In this document: piece by piece, positions 54,928-63,439 of the stretch
How the letters are laid out: each line of letters starts with the position of its first letter
Numbering within the stretch: the first letter of the stretch is position 1
NCBI RefSeq assembly: GCF_024494645.1
Contig: NZ_JANHDJ010000001.1
Location: forward strand, 186,001 to 250,000
Length of the DNA stretch: 64,000 nucleotides
Source: Halohasta litorea
GTDB taxonomy: Archaea; Halobacteriota; Halobacteria; Halobacteriales; Haloferacaceae
Direction of reading: 5' to 3'
Program-made: the position numbers and the translations under genes
Notes under the pieces: generated by a model
Told to the model about the DNA's origin: nothing
Seen by the model: only the letters and a program-made list of their open reading frames with translations
Database searches by the model: none

Positions 54928-55542
54928 ATGGATATTACGCGAGAGTTGATTTTCAAGCGACTTGGAGACGTGAAATACGACCGATTTCTATTCTATCTGA
55001 TGGGGCCATACAAATCGTTCAATCTCAACTATATCCTCAGCGAAGAGGAGCGAGAACAGATCAGTATCGAGGAGCTACCGGGACCGTTGCGTCGACTGTT
55101 CCAGAACACGGCGGAGATCAATGAGGCTCAGGCGTTCTTGCGGCGGATACAGGGCAAACTCCGGACCGATCCCGGAGTCAATGCGTTTCTGGCTCTTGAT
55201 GTGGATGTCGACACCGACGACATCGATGCAGTGACACAGAGCATCGAGTACACACGGCACAGCAACGCAACTGCGTTCGTGGTTCCGTATCTCGGACACA
55301 ACTTCGGTGTCGGCGAAGAAGCCGGAAGCGTCCTCGAAACGCTCTCGGAGACGCACACCGAGCGACTGGTGTTTGTCCACGAGGCGGACGTAACAAGTGC
55401 CATGATCCAATCTGCGCCTGTTCGCTGGGATCTTCGGATCGAGACGTATGAGTCCGAGGAAGAACTCGTCGATACGCTCCGCCGGTTCGCTGCAGGGATC
55501 ATGCACCGCGAACGTCGGGGTGACCTCAATCAGCTGGACTAA
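54928..55542 (+). CDS. Haloarchaeal protein resembling nucleoside deoxyribosyltransferase/TIR-like folds
   Basis: This 204-residue soluble protein belongs, I think, to a haloarchaea-restricted family (DUF7509). Near the N-terminus it has DRFLFYLMGPYKSFNLNYIL, like the first strand and YLAGP loop of nucleoside deoxyribosyltransferases. Later ATAFVVPYLGHNFGVGEEAG (115-133) resembles the loop bearing the catalytic Glu (here E130) of those enzymes and of TIR NADases, followed by ERLVFVHEADVT. A nucleotide or NAD-glycosyl-type activity, perhaps in defence, is inferred only. The stop abuts the pccA stop. Confidence 0.78.
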   Translation: MDITRELIFKRLGDVKYDRFLFYLMGPYKSFNLNYILSEEEREQISIEELPGPLRRLFQNTAEINEAQAFLRRIQGKLRTDPGVNAFLALDVDVDTDDIDAVTQSIEYTRHSNATAFVVPYLGHNFGVGEEAGSVLETLSETHTERLVFVHEADVTSAMIQSAPVRWDLRIETYESEEELVDTLRRFAAGIMHRERRGDLNQLD

Positions 55543-55564
55543 CTACTCCAGGACGACCAGCACG
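55543..55564. repeat. Proximal 22-bp direct repeat (true pccA 3' end)
   Basis: This is the natural end of pccA: the minus strand reads VLVVLE and the TAG stop at 55543-55545. It is identical to the 54381-54402 copy. Identity begins precisely at the base following the stop of the NDT/TIR-like gene, so the cassette boundary and the gene end coincide. Confidence 0.95.
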
Positions 55565-57363
55565 TCGCCCATATCCACGCTGTCGCCCTCGCCGACCATC
55601 ACCTGCGTGACGGTGCCGCCGCGTTCGGTCACGACGTCGTTTTCCATCTTCATCGCCTCCAGGACGCAGACCACATCGTCGGGGTCGATCTCGTCGCCGA
55701 CCTCGACTTCGACCGAGAGAATCGTCCCCTGCATCTCTGCGGCGACGGTGTCGCCGCCCTCGACGGCCGCCCCGCCCTCGTCGTCGTCCTGCTGGGCCTG
55801 CGGCGGTCGGGCCATCTCGCCGCTGTTGCTGGGATTCCCCGACTCGACGGCAATGGGTGGCGCGCCGCGCTCTTCGAGGGAGACGTCGAACCGCTTGCCG
55901 TTGACCTCGACTGTGAAGTCGCGCTCGGTCGACTCCGCATCGTCGTCGCCGTTCTCGCTGCCGTCGTCGGTCGGCCCCCACTGGGCGACCGCCTCCTCGA
56001 TCCGGCTGTGATCTAAGACCTCGTCGAGATAGTTGGTCGTGTGTTCTCCCTTTGAAAAGGCCTCGTCGGTCAGCATCAGCCGGTGGAACGGGATAATAGT
56101 GTGAAAACCGTCGATCTCGAACTCCGCCAGCGCCCGCTCCGAGCGGGTAAGACACTCCTCCCGGTCGCTGGCCTCGACGATGAGTTTGGCGATCATCGAG
56201 TCGTAGTCGCCGCCGATCTCGTCGCCCTGCCGGATCGCGTCGTCGATCCGGACCCCGATCCCGCCCGCCGGGTCGTAGGTCTCGAGCCTGCCGGATGCGG
56301 GCTCGAAGTTCGCCGCGGGGTTCTCGGCGTTGATCCGGAACTCCATGGCGTGGCCCTCGATCTCGACGTCCTCTTGGGCGAAGCTCAACTCTTCGCCTGC
56401 GGCGATCCGGATCTGCCATTTGACGATGTCGAGGCCGGTGATCTGTTCGGTCACCGTGTGTTCGACCTGAATCCGGGTGTTGACCTCCATAAAGAAGAAC
56501 TCGCCGTCCTCGACGAGGAACTCGACAGTCCCGGCGTTGGTGTAGCCCGCGGCGTCGACGCCGCGTTTGGCGGCCTCGCCGATCTGCTCGCGGAGGTCCT
56601 CGTCGAGGGCGGGGGAGGGGGCCTCCTCGATGACCTTCTGGTGGCGGCGCTGCAGCGAGCAGTCGCGCTCGCCGAGGTGGCGAACGTTGCCGTGGTGGTC
56701 GGCGATGATCTGGACCTCGATGTGGCGGGGGGCTTCGAGGTACTTTTCGACGTAGACTGAATCGTTATCGAAGTAGGCCTCGCCCTCTCGTTGGGCGGTC
56801 TCGAACTGTGATTCAACTTCATCCTCGCTGTGGACGACCTTCAGGCCGCGACCGCCGCCGCCGCCCTCGGCCTTGACGGCGACCGGATAGCCGTAGTCGT
56901 CGGCGACTTCCGTAATCTCGTCGACCGAGGTGACCGGCTCGGTCGTCCCGGGGACCACCGGTACGTCGGCGTCCTGCATCAGCGAGCGAGCCTTGGTCTT
57001 CTCGCCGAGGGCCTCCATCGCGTCGGCGTCGGGACCGATCCACGTAAAACCGCGATCGTCGACTTTGGCCGCGAACTCGGCGTTTTCGGCCAGAAAGCCG
57101 TAGCCGGGGTGGATGGCGTCGGCCCCGGCCTTTTCGGCGGCATCGAGGACCGCCTCGTAGTCGAGATAGGAGTCGGCGGCGCGTGCGGGGCCGATGTTGT
57201 AGGCCTCGTCGGCCTGCCGGACGTGGCCGGAATGTTTGTCGGCCTCGCTGTAGACAGCCACCGTCCGGACTCCCAACTCCTCGCAGGCGCGCATCACGCG
57301 AACCGCGATCTCCCCGCGGTTGGCGACCAGAACCTTGCTGAACATAGGGGGCTGTTTGCTCAT
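55543..57363 (-). CDS. pccA: Propionyl/acetyl-CoA carboxylase, biotin carboxylase and biotin carrier subunit
   Basis: This 606-residue protein has a biotin carboxylase domain ([40 protein letters not shown], the ATP loop [30 protein letters not shown]) followed by an acidic linker. A C-terminal biotinyl domain has the modified lysine K572 in [11 protein letters not shown]. It carboxylates biotin for transfer by the PccB subunit. AGGTGG just before the ATG at 57363 and a TATATAG box ~45 nt upstream support that start; ATG 57345 is the alternative. Its 3' end is duplicated. Confidence 0.94.
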   Translation of the reverse strand: MSKQPPMFSKVLVANRGEIAVRVMRACEELGVRTVAVYSEADKHSGHVRQADEAYNIGPARAADSYLDYEAVLDAAEKAGADAIHPGYGFLAENAEFAAKVDDRGFTWIGPDADAMEALGEKTKARSLMQDADVPVVPGTTEPVTSVDEITEVADDYGYPVAVKAEGGGGGRGLKVVHSEDEVESQFETAQREGEAYFDNDSVYVEKYLEAPRHIEVQIIADHHGNVRHLGERDCSLQRRHQKVIEEAPSPALDEDLREQIGEAAKRGVDAAGYTNAGTVEFLVEDGEFFFMEVNTRIQVEHTVTEQITGLDIVKWQIRIAAGEELSFAQEDVEIEGHAMEFRINAENPAANFEPASGRLETYDPAGGIGVRIDDAIRQGDEIGGDYDSMIAKLIVEASDREECLTRSERALAEFEIDGFHTIIPFHRLMLTDEAFSKGEHTTNYLDEVLDHSRIEEAVAQWGPTDDGSENGDDDAESTERDFTVEVNGKRFDVSLEERGAPPIAVESGNPSNSGEMARPPQAQQDDDEGGAAVEGGDTVAAEMQGTILSVEVEVGDEIDPDDVVCVLEAMKMENDVVTERGGTVTQVMVGEGDSVDMGDVLVVLE

Positions 57364-57499
57364 CAGCCACCTGATTCTATCGGTCGACGGAGGCCCGATA
57401 GCGGCTATATACTCACGAATACTGATAGCTACTGGCGCGATTGCTTCCAGCCGTCCTGGAGATCGGAACAGTCACGTATGGCGACTCGACCTGCCCCAT

Positions 57500-57712
57500 A
57501 TGAAGCTCACAGGCAAGCAGATACAGTGGACCGCAATCGTCCTCGGAGCAACGTGCTACTTCTTTTTGGGTGCGCTCACCGAGATCAGCCTCCCGGTTCA
57601 GTTCGGGGCGTTCATCGGTGTCGCGGTCGTCCTCCCGGCGGTCGTGACGCGGTCGGTCTCGCTCCAGCAGCCGCCGGTCGACGATGGCGATGACGACGAG
57701 TACCGCTTTTAA
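57500..57712 (+). CDS. Small membrane protein
   Basis: This 70-residue protein reads MKLTGKQIQWTAIVLGATCY, then FFLGALTEISLPVQFGAFIG and VAVVLPAVVTRSVS, i.e. two short membrane helices, and ends in an acidic tail. The start at 57500 gives a compact protein; upstream readings are not protein-like. It sits alone between pccA and the soluble transducer, with its end 2 bp before the opposite gene. Function unknown. Confidence 0.7.
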   Translation: MKLTGKQIQWTAIVLGATCYFFLGALTEISLPVQFGAFIGVAVVLPAVVTRSVSLQQPPVDDGDDDEYRF

Positions 57713-57714
57713 AT

Positions 57715-58611
57715 TTATTCGACCTGCTGGCGGAGCTGTTCGATGCGCTGGACCTGCGAACTCACCGAGTCGGTGATCCGGTTGGCGGCGGTGTCGATCT
57801 CGTCGGCGTTGGTCGCCGTCTGATCGACCATCGAGGCGACCGTGGTGGCGCTTTTGGCCTGCTCGTCGGTCGCCGCGGCGACCTCGTCGACGCCCGCGGT
57901 GACCTCGCCGACGGCGTCGGTGATCTCGTCGAGACTCGACTGGGCGGTGTTGGCCCGCTGCATCCCGGTTTCGACCTCAGAGACGCTCGTTTCGAGCCGC
58001 CGGACGGCGCGTTCGGCGTCGTCGGTGATTCGCTCGACGGTGCTGTCGATCCCGGTTGCCTGCTCGCGGGACTCCTGGGCGAGGCTCTTGATCTCGTCGG
58101 CGACGACCGCGAAGCCCGCACCCTCCTCGCCGACTCGGGCGGCTTCGATCGAGGCATTGAGCGCCAGCAGGTTGGTCTGGTCGGCGATCTCGTCGATCAC
58201 GTCGGCCAGCTCGGTGATCTCCTCGACGCCCTCCCGGATGGTTCGCAGCTCCTGCATCGCCTCTTCGGTCGAGTCCTGGATCTCCTCCATGGCCTCGACC
58301 ACCGCTTCGGTCGCGTCCTCGCCCTCGCTGGCGCGGTCGTCGGCCTGCTCGGCGGCGATGGCGACCTCTTCAGAAGAGGAGGCGATCTCCTCGACGGCCG
58401 CGCTCAGATCGGCGACCTCCGCCGAGACCTCCCGCATTCCGTTGGACTGCTCGTGGGCCCGGTCGGCAATCGTCTCGATCCCCTCGGAGATTTCTGCGGA
58501 GGTATCATACAGGGACGCGAGCGATGACGCCACATCCGAGTCTTCGACGGTATCTAAATCCTCTTCGAGATCATCGATAGAATCCGCGACCGCCCCATTG
58601 TTTGCTGTCAT
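57715..58611 (-). CDS. Soluble chemotaxis-type transducer
   Basis: This 298-residue protein without membrane segments consists of an acidic N-terminal coiled coil (ADSIDDLEEDLDTVEDSDVA) and a methyl-accepting signalling domain with [20 protein letters not shown] and SIEAARVGEEGAGFAVVADE. It has no HAMP and no known sensor domain, so it probably senses through partner proteins or the cytoplasm. The start at 58611 avoids an upstream in-frame ATG. Haloarchaea have several such soluble transducers. Confidence 0.88.
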   Translation of the reverse strand: MTANNGAVADSIDDLEEDLDTVEDSDVASSLASLYDTSAEISEGIETIADRAHEQSNGMREVSAEVADLSAAVEEIASSSEEVAIAAEQADDRASEGEDATEAVVEAMEEIQDSTEEAMQELRTIREGVEEITELADVIDEIADQTNLLALNASIEAARVGEEGAGFAVVADEIKSLAQESREQATGIDSTVERITDDAERAVRRLETSVSEVETGMQRANTAQSSLDEITDAVGEVTAGVDEVAAATDEQAKSATTVASMVDQTATNADEIDTAANRITDSVSSQVQRIEQLRQQVE

Positions 58612-58807
58612 GGGTTCGTTTCGGAGAGCAGAATCATATAACACCCGGACGGATTATCAGGCCTGATACTCGATGGTCGCTCGAAGCCGTCGCGCTGTGG
58701 CCGTTGACTGGACCGGTTGATTTGGCGGAGAATCTAGACACTCTTTCCACACACTTCGGTCGGATCTTGAGAATATCATATGAGGGTTCGACCGCGACGG
58801 AGCCTGT

Positions 58808-59074
58808 ATGGCAGCACTCACCCTGTACGACCGCCCCGACTGCCCGTACTCGAAACGCGTCCGTCGTGTGCTCGATGTCCTGGAGGTCGACTACGAGGAA
58901 ATCATCGTCCCCGAAGCGCGGAGCGACCGGGACGAACTCGACGCACTGACCGGCCAGCGTGGCGTACCCGTGGTGGTCGACGACGATCATCCCGACGGCT
59001 GGGTCGCCGACAGCAGCGAGATCGCGGAGTATTTAAAAACTAACTACGACCAGCGTGCGGCCACTGCCGAATGA
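58808..59074 (+). CDS. Glutaredoxin-like protein (CPYS)
   Basis: This 88-residue thioredoxin-fold protein reads AALTLYDRPDCPYSKRVRRV (active-site C12-PYS), EIIVPEARSDRDELDALTGQ, then RGVPVVVDDDHPDGWVADSS with the cis-proline. The single catalytic cysteine suggests a monothiol or GST-N-like glutaredoxin. It overlaps the next gene by 4 bp (ATGA), so they are translationally coupled. Confidence 0.88.
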   Translation: MAALTLYDRPDCPYSKRVRRVLDVLEVDYEEIIVPEARSDRDELDALTGQRGVPVVVDDDHPDGWVADSSEIAEYLKTNYDQRAATAE

Positions 59075-59430
59075 CCAGCCAGCACGCCCTCGTTGTCCAC
59101 ATCACAAGCGACACGGCCAGCGACTGGCAGATGGCCCTGCGGAACCTCCAGAACCTCGTCCGGGATAGCTCGGTGTCGACGCCGCCCGAGGAGATGCAGG
59201 TCGTGATCAACGGCCCTGCGGTGCGGTTTCTGTTGGACTCCTCGCCCGATGCACCCAAAATAACGAAGATGCTGACCGCTGGCGTCACGGTGAGTGTCTG
59301 TTCGAACTCGCTGTCGTTGTTCGATCACGATCCGAGTTCGGTCACCGAAGGTGTGACAATCGTTACTTCCGGAGTCGCCGAGGTCGTCCGCGCCCAACAG
59401 CAGGGCAAGAACTATCTACAACTCCCCTGA
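59071..59430 (+). CDS. DsrE-family-like protein
   Basis: This 119-residue protein begins HALVVHITSDTASDWQMALR and has MQVVINGPAVRFLLDSSPDA, then MLTAGVTVSVCSNSLSLFDH, the strand/helix and Cys-containing loop of DsrE/YchN-like folds involved in sulphur transfer or sensing. Coupled to the glutaredoxin gene by a 4-bp overlap, it suggests a small redox/sulphur unit. Convergent with pccX, 1 bp apart. Confidence 0.75.
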   Translation: MTSQHALVVHITSDTASDWQMALRNLQNLVRDSSVSTPPEEMQVVINGPAVRFLLDSSPDAPKITKMLTAGVTVSVCSNSLSLFDHDPSSVTEGVTIVTSGVAEVVRAQQQGKNYLQLP

Positions 59431-59431
59431 C

Positions 59432-59770
59432 TCAGAACCGATCAGCGCGGTCGGCTGCGGTCCAGCCGTCTTTTGGACTGTTGTTCGGCGGTCGACCGGC
59501 GGGCTCGCCGATGGCTTCGAGCCGCCCGGCGAACGCCCAGCTCCGGCGGCTCTCGCCGTCGGCGTCTTCGGTGGCCGCCGCAGCAGCCGCGGCTGCTGCC
59601 TGTCGGTCCCGAAGGTGGGCCGCGATGGCGACCGCGATGGCGGCGGCCTCCTCGGTGTCGGCGTCGGCCAGCCCACCGAGGTCGTCGGCCGAGACGGACG
59701 GCGAGTCGTTGTCGCCCGCTGCGGCGGCGGTCGCGGCGGACTCGTCGAGGGCGGCTGAATCGGTGGCCAT
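59432..59770 (-). CDS. pccX: Small third subunit of propionyl-CoA carboxylase (PccX-like)
   Basis: This 112-residue acidic protein has an Ala-rich centre ([20 protein letters not shown] and then nine Ala in a row) and ends [12 protein letters not shown] followed by [14 protein letters not shown]. This C-terminus is typical of haloarchaeal acc-operon proteins; in Haloferax mediterranei PccX is needed for carboxylase activity. It begins 1 bp after the pccB stop on the same strand, hence one operon. The identity rests on the end motif and position. Confidence 0.85.
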   Translation of the reverse strand: MATDSAALDESAATAAAAGDNDSPSVSADDLGGLADADTEEAAAIAVAIAAHLRDRQAAAAAAAAATEDADGESRRSWAFAGRLEAIGEPAGRPPNNSPKDGWTAADRADRF

Positions 59771-59771
59771 G

Positions 59772-61322
59772 TTAGATCGGGATGTTACCGTGTTTCTTCG
59801 AGGGTTTCTCCTCGCGTTTCGACAGCAGCATATCGAGGTCGGAAATCAGCCGCTGGCGTGTCTCGCCGGGCTCGATCACGTCGTCGATGAAGCCGCGATC
59901 GGCGGCCGTGTAGGGGTTGGCGAACTCCTCGCGGTACTCGTCGATGAGTTCCTGGCGGCGGGCTTCGGGGTCGTCGGCCTCCGACAGTTCCTTCCGGTAG
60001 AGGATGTTCACTGCGCCTTTCGGCCCCATCACCGCGATTTCGGCGGTCGGCCACGCGTAGTTGACGTCGCCGCCGATGTGTTTCGAGGCCATCACGCAGT
60101 AGGCCCCGCCGTAGGCTTTGCGCGTGATGACCGTCAGCAGCGGGACGGTTGCCTCGGAGTACGCATACAGGAGTTTGGCTCCGTGGCGAATGATCCCACC
60201 GTGTTCCTGGTCGGTACCGGGCATGAAGCCGGGGACGTCCTCGAAGGTGACGATGGGGATATTAAAGGCATCACAGAACCGGACGAACCGCGCGCCCTTC
60301 TCGCTGGCCTCGATATCGAGCGTGCCCGCGTTGACGCGGGGTTGGTTGGCGACGATGCCGACCGAATGCCCATCGAGGCGGCCAAATCCGACGACGATGT
60401 TTTTGGCGTAGCTCTCGTGGACCTCGAAAAACGAGCCCTCGTCGACGACCTCATCGATGACGTTGGTCGCGTCGTAGGGCTTTTTCGGTGCTTTGGGGAC
60501 GATATCGGCCAGCTCGTCGGTCCGGCGGTCGGGGTCGTCCCACGGGTCGATTCGCGGCGGGTCCTCGACGTTGTTCTGCGGCAGATACGAAAGGAGCAGG
60601 GCGATCTGGTCGAGGGCTTCCTCCTCGCTGTCGACGGCGAAGTGGGCCGCTCCCGACGTGGAGGCGTGGGTCACAGCGCCGCCGAGCTCGTCGAAGCTCA
60701 CCTGTTCGCCGGTGACGGTCTCGACGACATCCGGCCCCGTGATGAACATGTGGCTCGTGTCTTTGACCATGAAGACGAAATCGGTGATCGCAGGCGAGTA
60801 GACTGCGCCGCCAGCACAGGGGCCCATAATGCCTGAAATCTGTGGGATGACGCCGCTGGCGTCGGTGTTGCGCTGGAAGATCTCGCCGAAGCCCCCCAGC
60901 GAGCCGACGCCCTCCTGGATACGCGCCCCCGCGGAGTCGTTGAGACCGACGACGGGTGCGCCGACTTCCATCGCTTTATCCATCACTTTGCAGATCTTCT
61001 CGGCGAAGACCTCGCCGAGCGAGCCGCCGAAGACGGTAAAATCGTGGGCGAACACGAAGACAGTCCGTCCGTTGACCTCGCCGTAGCCGGTGACCACACC
61101 GTCGGTGGCGATCTGTTTTTCCTCCATCCCGAAGGTGTGGTTCCGGTGGGTCCGGAACTGGTCGAACTCGTGGAACGTGCCGTCGTCGAGGAAGTAGTCG
61201 ATCCGCTCGCGGGCGGTCATCTTTCCCTTGTCGTGTTGCTTGGCAATGCGGTCGTCGCCGCCACCCTTGGCGGCGGCCTCCCGCTTTGCTCGAAGCTCCT
61301 CGATACGGTCGTCCATCGTCAT
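59772..61322 (-). CDS. pccB: Propionyl/acetyl-CoA carboxylase, carboxyltransferase subunit
   Basis: This 516-residue carboxyltransferase beta subunit has motifs [60 protein letters not shown] and [20 protein letters not shown], plus the C-terminal [20 protein letters not shown]. It transfers the carboxyl group from biotin (on PccA) to propionyl- or acetyl-CoA. It is full length. It forms an operon with pccX and works with pccA, which is about 2 kb downstream on the same strand. Confidence 0.95.
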   Translation of the reverse strand: MTMDDRIEELRAKREAAAKGGGDDRIAKQHDKGKMTARERIDYFLDDGTFHEFDQFRTHRNHTFGMEEKQIATDGVVTGYGEVNGRTVFVFAHDFTVFGGSLGEVFAEKICKVMDKAMEVGAPVVGLNDSAGARIQEGVGSLGGFGEIFQRNTDASGVIPQISGIMGPCAGGAVYSPAITDFVFMVKDTSHMFITGPDVVETVTGEQVSFDELGGAVTHASTSGAAHFAVDSEEEALDQIALLLSYLPQNNVEDPPRIDPWDDPDRRTDELADIVPKAPKKPYDATNVIDEVVDEGSFFEVHESYAKNIVVGFGRLDGHSVGIVANQPRVNAGTLDIEASEKGARFVRFCDAFNIPIVTFEDVPGFMPGTDQEHGGIIRHGAKLLYAYSEATVPLLTVITRKAYGGAYCVMASKHIGGDVNYAWPTAEIAVMGPKGAVNILYRKELSEADDPEARRQELIDEYREEFANPYTAADRGFIDDVIEPGETRQRLISDLDMLLSKREEKPSKKHGNIPI

Positions 61323-61440
61323 TTCGGACCACCAGTCATTGGTTCTAATCGACTACCAGCGGCATCAAAAGGGTTCCGCAACATCCTACCCGACCGTTTC
61401 CGCGGCCGACTGATCAGGCCGCGAACTACCCAGGCTGCCC

Positions 61441-63246
61441 TCAGGCCGCCTGTAGATGGACCGCCACCCGCAGCCCGCCGCCGTCGGAATCGCCCAACTC
61501 GATGTGGCCGCCGTAGCTCTCGGCGATCTGGTCGACGAGATACAGTCCGAGCCCGGTCCCCGCGGATTCGCCCTCCGAGACGCCCTCTTCGAGCAGTCTG
61601 GCGGCCGTCTCGGTCGGTAGTCCGTCGCCGTCGTCGGCGACGACGACCACGTACTCCTCGCCGTCGCGGCGGCAGTCGACGCTGATGGTGTCGGCGTTGG
61701 AGTGTTTCAGGGCGTTGGTGATCAGGTTCCCGAACAGCGCTTCGAGCAGCGGGCCGCCCTGGACCGACCCCTCGCAGCCGTTGTAGCTGAGGTCGACGCC
61801 CTCGGCGGCGGCCTGGGGGGCGTAGCTGTCGACGACATCGTCGAGGATCTCCTGGAGGTTACAGACGCCGACCTCCTCTTGGGCCAACTCGCTCAGCGTG
61901 GTGATCTGTTCGATCAGTTCGAGGGAGCCCGACAGCGCCCGCGTGGCCGTTTCGAGGTGGGCCATCGTTTCGGGCGGACAGTCACTGTCCTCGACGAGGC
62001 CGAGATAGCCGTCGGCGGTGTGGATCTTGTTTTTCACGTCGTGACGCAGCAGCGACGAGAGGAACGACTCGCGTTCCTCCATCCGCTTGTGCTGGGTGAT
62101 GTCCTTCGAGATGACGACCACGCCGAGCTGCTCGCCGGTCGCGGGGTCGGAAACCGGGCTGTAGGTCCGGTAGGACCACCGGTCTTCGGTCTCGAAGGCG
62201 TACTCCTCGGTTTTCGGCGCGCCGCTTGCGGGGACCTCCTGGAGGATCTCGTCGATCCGCTCGGCGTCCGACTCCGGGTGAATCGAGGCGTAGGTTCGAC
62301 CGACGACGGCGTCCTCTGCGGCCCGCTGGATCTTCCCGTCGGCCGCCAACCGAGTGAGGTGTTCGCCGTTGGCGAAGACGTACTTCCCGTCGGGGTCGAG
62401 CATATAAATCGAGTCGTCGGAGGCCTCGACGGCGGTGGCGTACTCCTGGAGGGTGGCCTTCCGCTCGCGGGAGCCGGTGATATCGAGGATCATCGACATC
62501 ACCTCCCTGACCTCGTTGTCGGCGTTCCGGAGCGGCGTGTTGTACCAGTGACAGACGACCCGCTGGCCGTCTTTGGTGACGTTCGTTACCACCTGCTCGG
62601 TCGGCTCGCCGTCGGTCAACAGCGGCCGGGCGAGCGCTGCAAGGGTGTCGGCTTCCTCGCTCGACAGCACCAACTCGTCGAGCTGTGTGCCGCGGGCTTC
62701 GGTGGCCGACCAGCCGAACAGCGCCTCGGCCCGGTCGTTCCAGTCGACGACCCGCCGCTCGGTGTCCCAGATGACGAACGCCAGCGGCGCGTTCTCGTAG
62801 ACGCCCGCGTACTTCGCCTTGTTCTCCTGGAGGCTCGTTTTGGCGTTGGCGTGTTCGATCTCCTGGACCACCGCGTCGGCCAACACGGTGTACTGAGTGG
62901 TGGGATCACCGCCTTTCTGGAGGTAGCGATCCGCACCGAAGTTCAGTGCCTCGCTGGCGACCTCCTCGCGGCCCTTTCCGGTGAACATGATCACCGGCAG
63001 CTCGTGGCCTTCGATCTCCCGAATCCGTTCGAGCAGTTCCAACCCCGTCAGCTCGGGCATCTGGTGGTCGGAGATAACCGCATCGTACGTGGTGGTTCGA
63101 ATCCGCTCGACTGCGGCCGTCGGGTCGCTTGTCGTCTCGACGGTCAGCCGGTCGTCCTCGCGTGGGAGAAACTCCTCGGAGAGCTCCAACAGTTGTGGAT
63201 CGTCGTCGACATGCAACACCACGAATTCATCAGCGGGCCGACTCAT
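61441..63246 (-). CDS. Receiver-PAS-PAS histidine kinase
   Basis: This is a 601-residue cytoplasmic hybrid. Residues 1-125 form a receiver domain with phospho-acceptor D60 in AVISDHQMPELTG. Two PAS domains follow (ENAPLAFVIWDTERRVVDWN with a C-terminal PAC; SIYMLDPDGKYVFANGEHL). The transmitter has the H box LLRHDVKNKIHTADGYL with H402, N box GNLITNALKHS, and G boxes DDGDGLP and GTGLGL. This receiver-first layout is common in haloarchaea. Signal and partner regulator are unknown. Confidence 0.93.
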   Translation of the reverse strand: MSRPADEFVVLHVDDDPQLLELSEEFLPREDDRLTVETTSDPTAAVERIRTTTYDAVISDHQMPELTGLELLERIREIEGHELPVIMFTGKGREEVASEALNFGADRYLQKGGDPTTQYTVLADAVVQEIEHANAKTSLQENKAKYAGVYENAPLAFVIWDTERRVVDWNDRAEALFGWSATEARGTQLDELVLSSEEADTLAALARPLLTDGEPTEQVVTNVTKDGQRVVCHWYNTPLRNADNEVREVMSMILDITGSRERKATLQEYATAVEASDDSIYMLDPDGKYVFANGEHLTRLAADGKIQRAAEDAVVGRTYASIHPESDAERIDEILQEVPASGAPKTEEYAFETEDRWSYRTYSPVSDPATGEQLGVVVISKDITQHKRMEERESFLSSLLRHDVKNKIHTADGYLGLVEDSDCPPETMAHLETATRALSGSLELIEQITTLSELAQEEVGVCNLQEILDDVVDSYAPQAAAEGVDLSYNGCEGSVQGGPLLEALFGNLITNALKHSNADTISVDCRRDGEEYVVVVADDGDGLPTETAARLLEEGVSEGESAGTGLGLYLVDQIAESYGGHIELGDSDGGGLRVAVHLQAA

Positions 63247-63330
63247 TCTCTTCCGTAAGATACGGGCTACTATATGTAAGCGTTTCTGAATTCATAGGTT
63301 CACTGACGTACGCTACGGAACAGCTCTCAG

Positions 63331-63364
63331 TTCTCCATACTTCTCAATTCTCTATACTTCTCAG
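63331..63364. repeat. Two adjacent 17-bp direct repeats upstream of the symporter gene
   Basis: TTCTCCATACTTCTCAA (63331-63347) and TTCTCTATACTTCTCAG (63348-63364) are adjacent and differ at two bases. They lie ~50 bp before the TATA box of the symporter and between two divergent genes, so they could bind a regulator. No factor is identified. Confidence 0.5.
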
Positions 63365-63410
63365 TGTCGACATTGTTTCACGGCTGAACTTGTATCCGAT
63401 ATCAAATACG

Positions 63411-63419
63411 TTTATATAA
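63411..63419 (+). promoter_or_regulatory. TATA box of the symporter gene
   Basis: TTTATATAA at 63411-63419 is centred about 25 nt before the ATG at 63440, fitting a leaderless transcript that begins at the start codon. The box is a good match to haloarchaeal consensus in an AT-rich stretch. Confidence 0.7.
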
Positions 63420-63439
63420 CTGAAAACCAGTCGGTCGGT

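Larger units (their letters stand above)
54381..55542. mobile_element. Putative two-gene inserted cassette bounded by 22-bp direct repeats
   Basis: Two divergent genes (winged-helix regulator, minus; NDT/TIR-like protein, plus) lie exactly between two copies of the pccA 3' end. The distal copy belongs to the unit; the proximal copy is the intact gene end at 55543-55564. The interior is visibly less GC-rich than its neighbours. No integrase or transposase is present. This matches site-specific integration at a gene 3' end that restores the gene, or a recombination-made duplication. Mobility is inferred, not seen. Confidence 0.5.
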
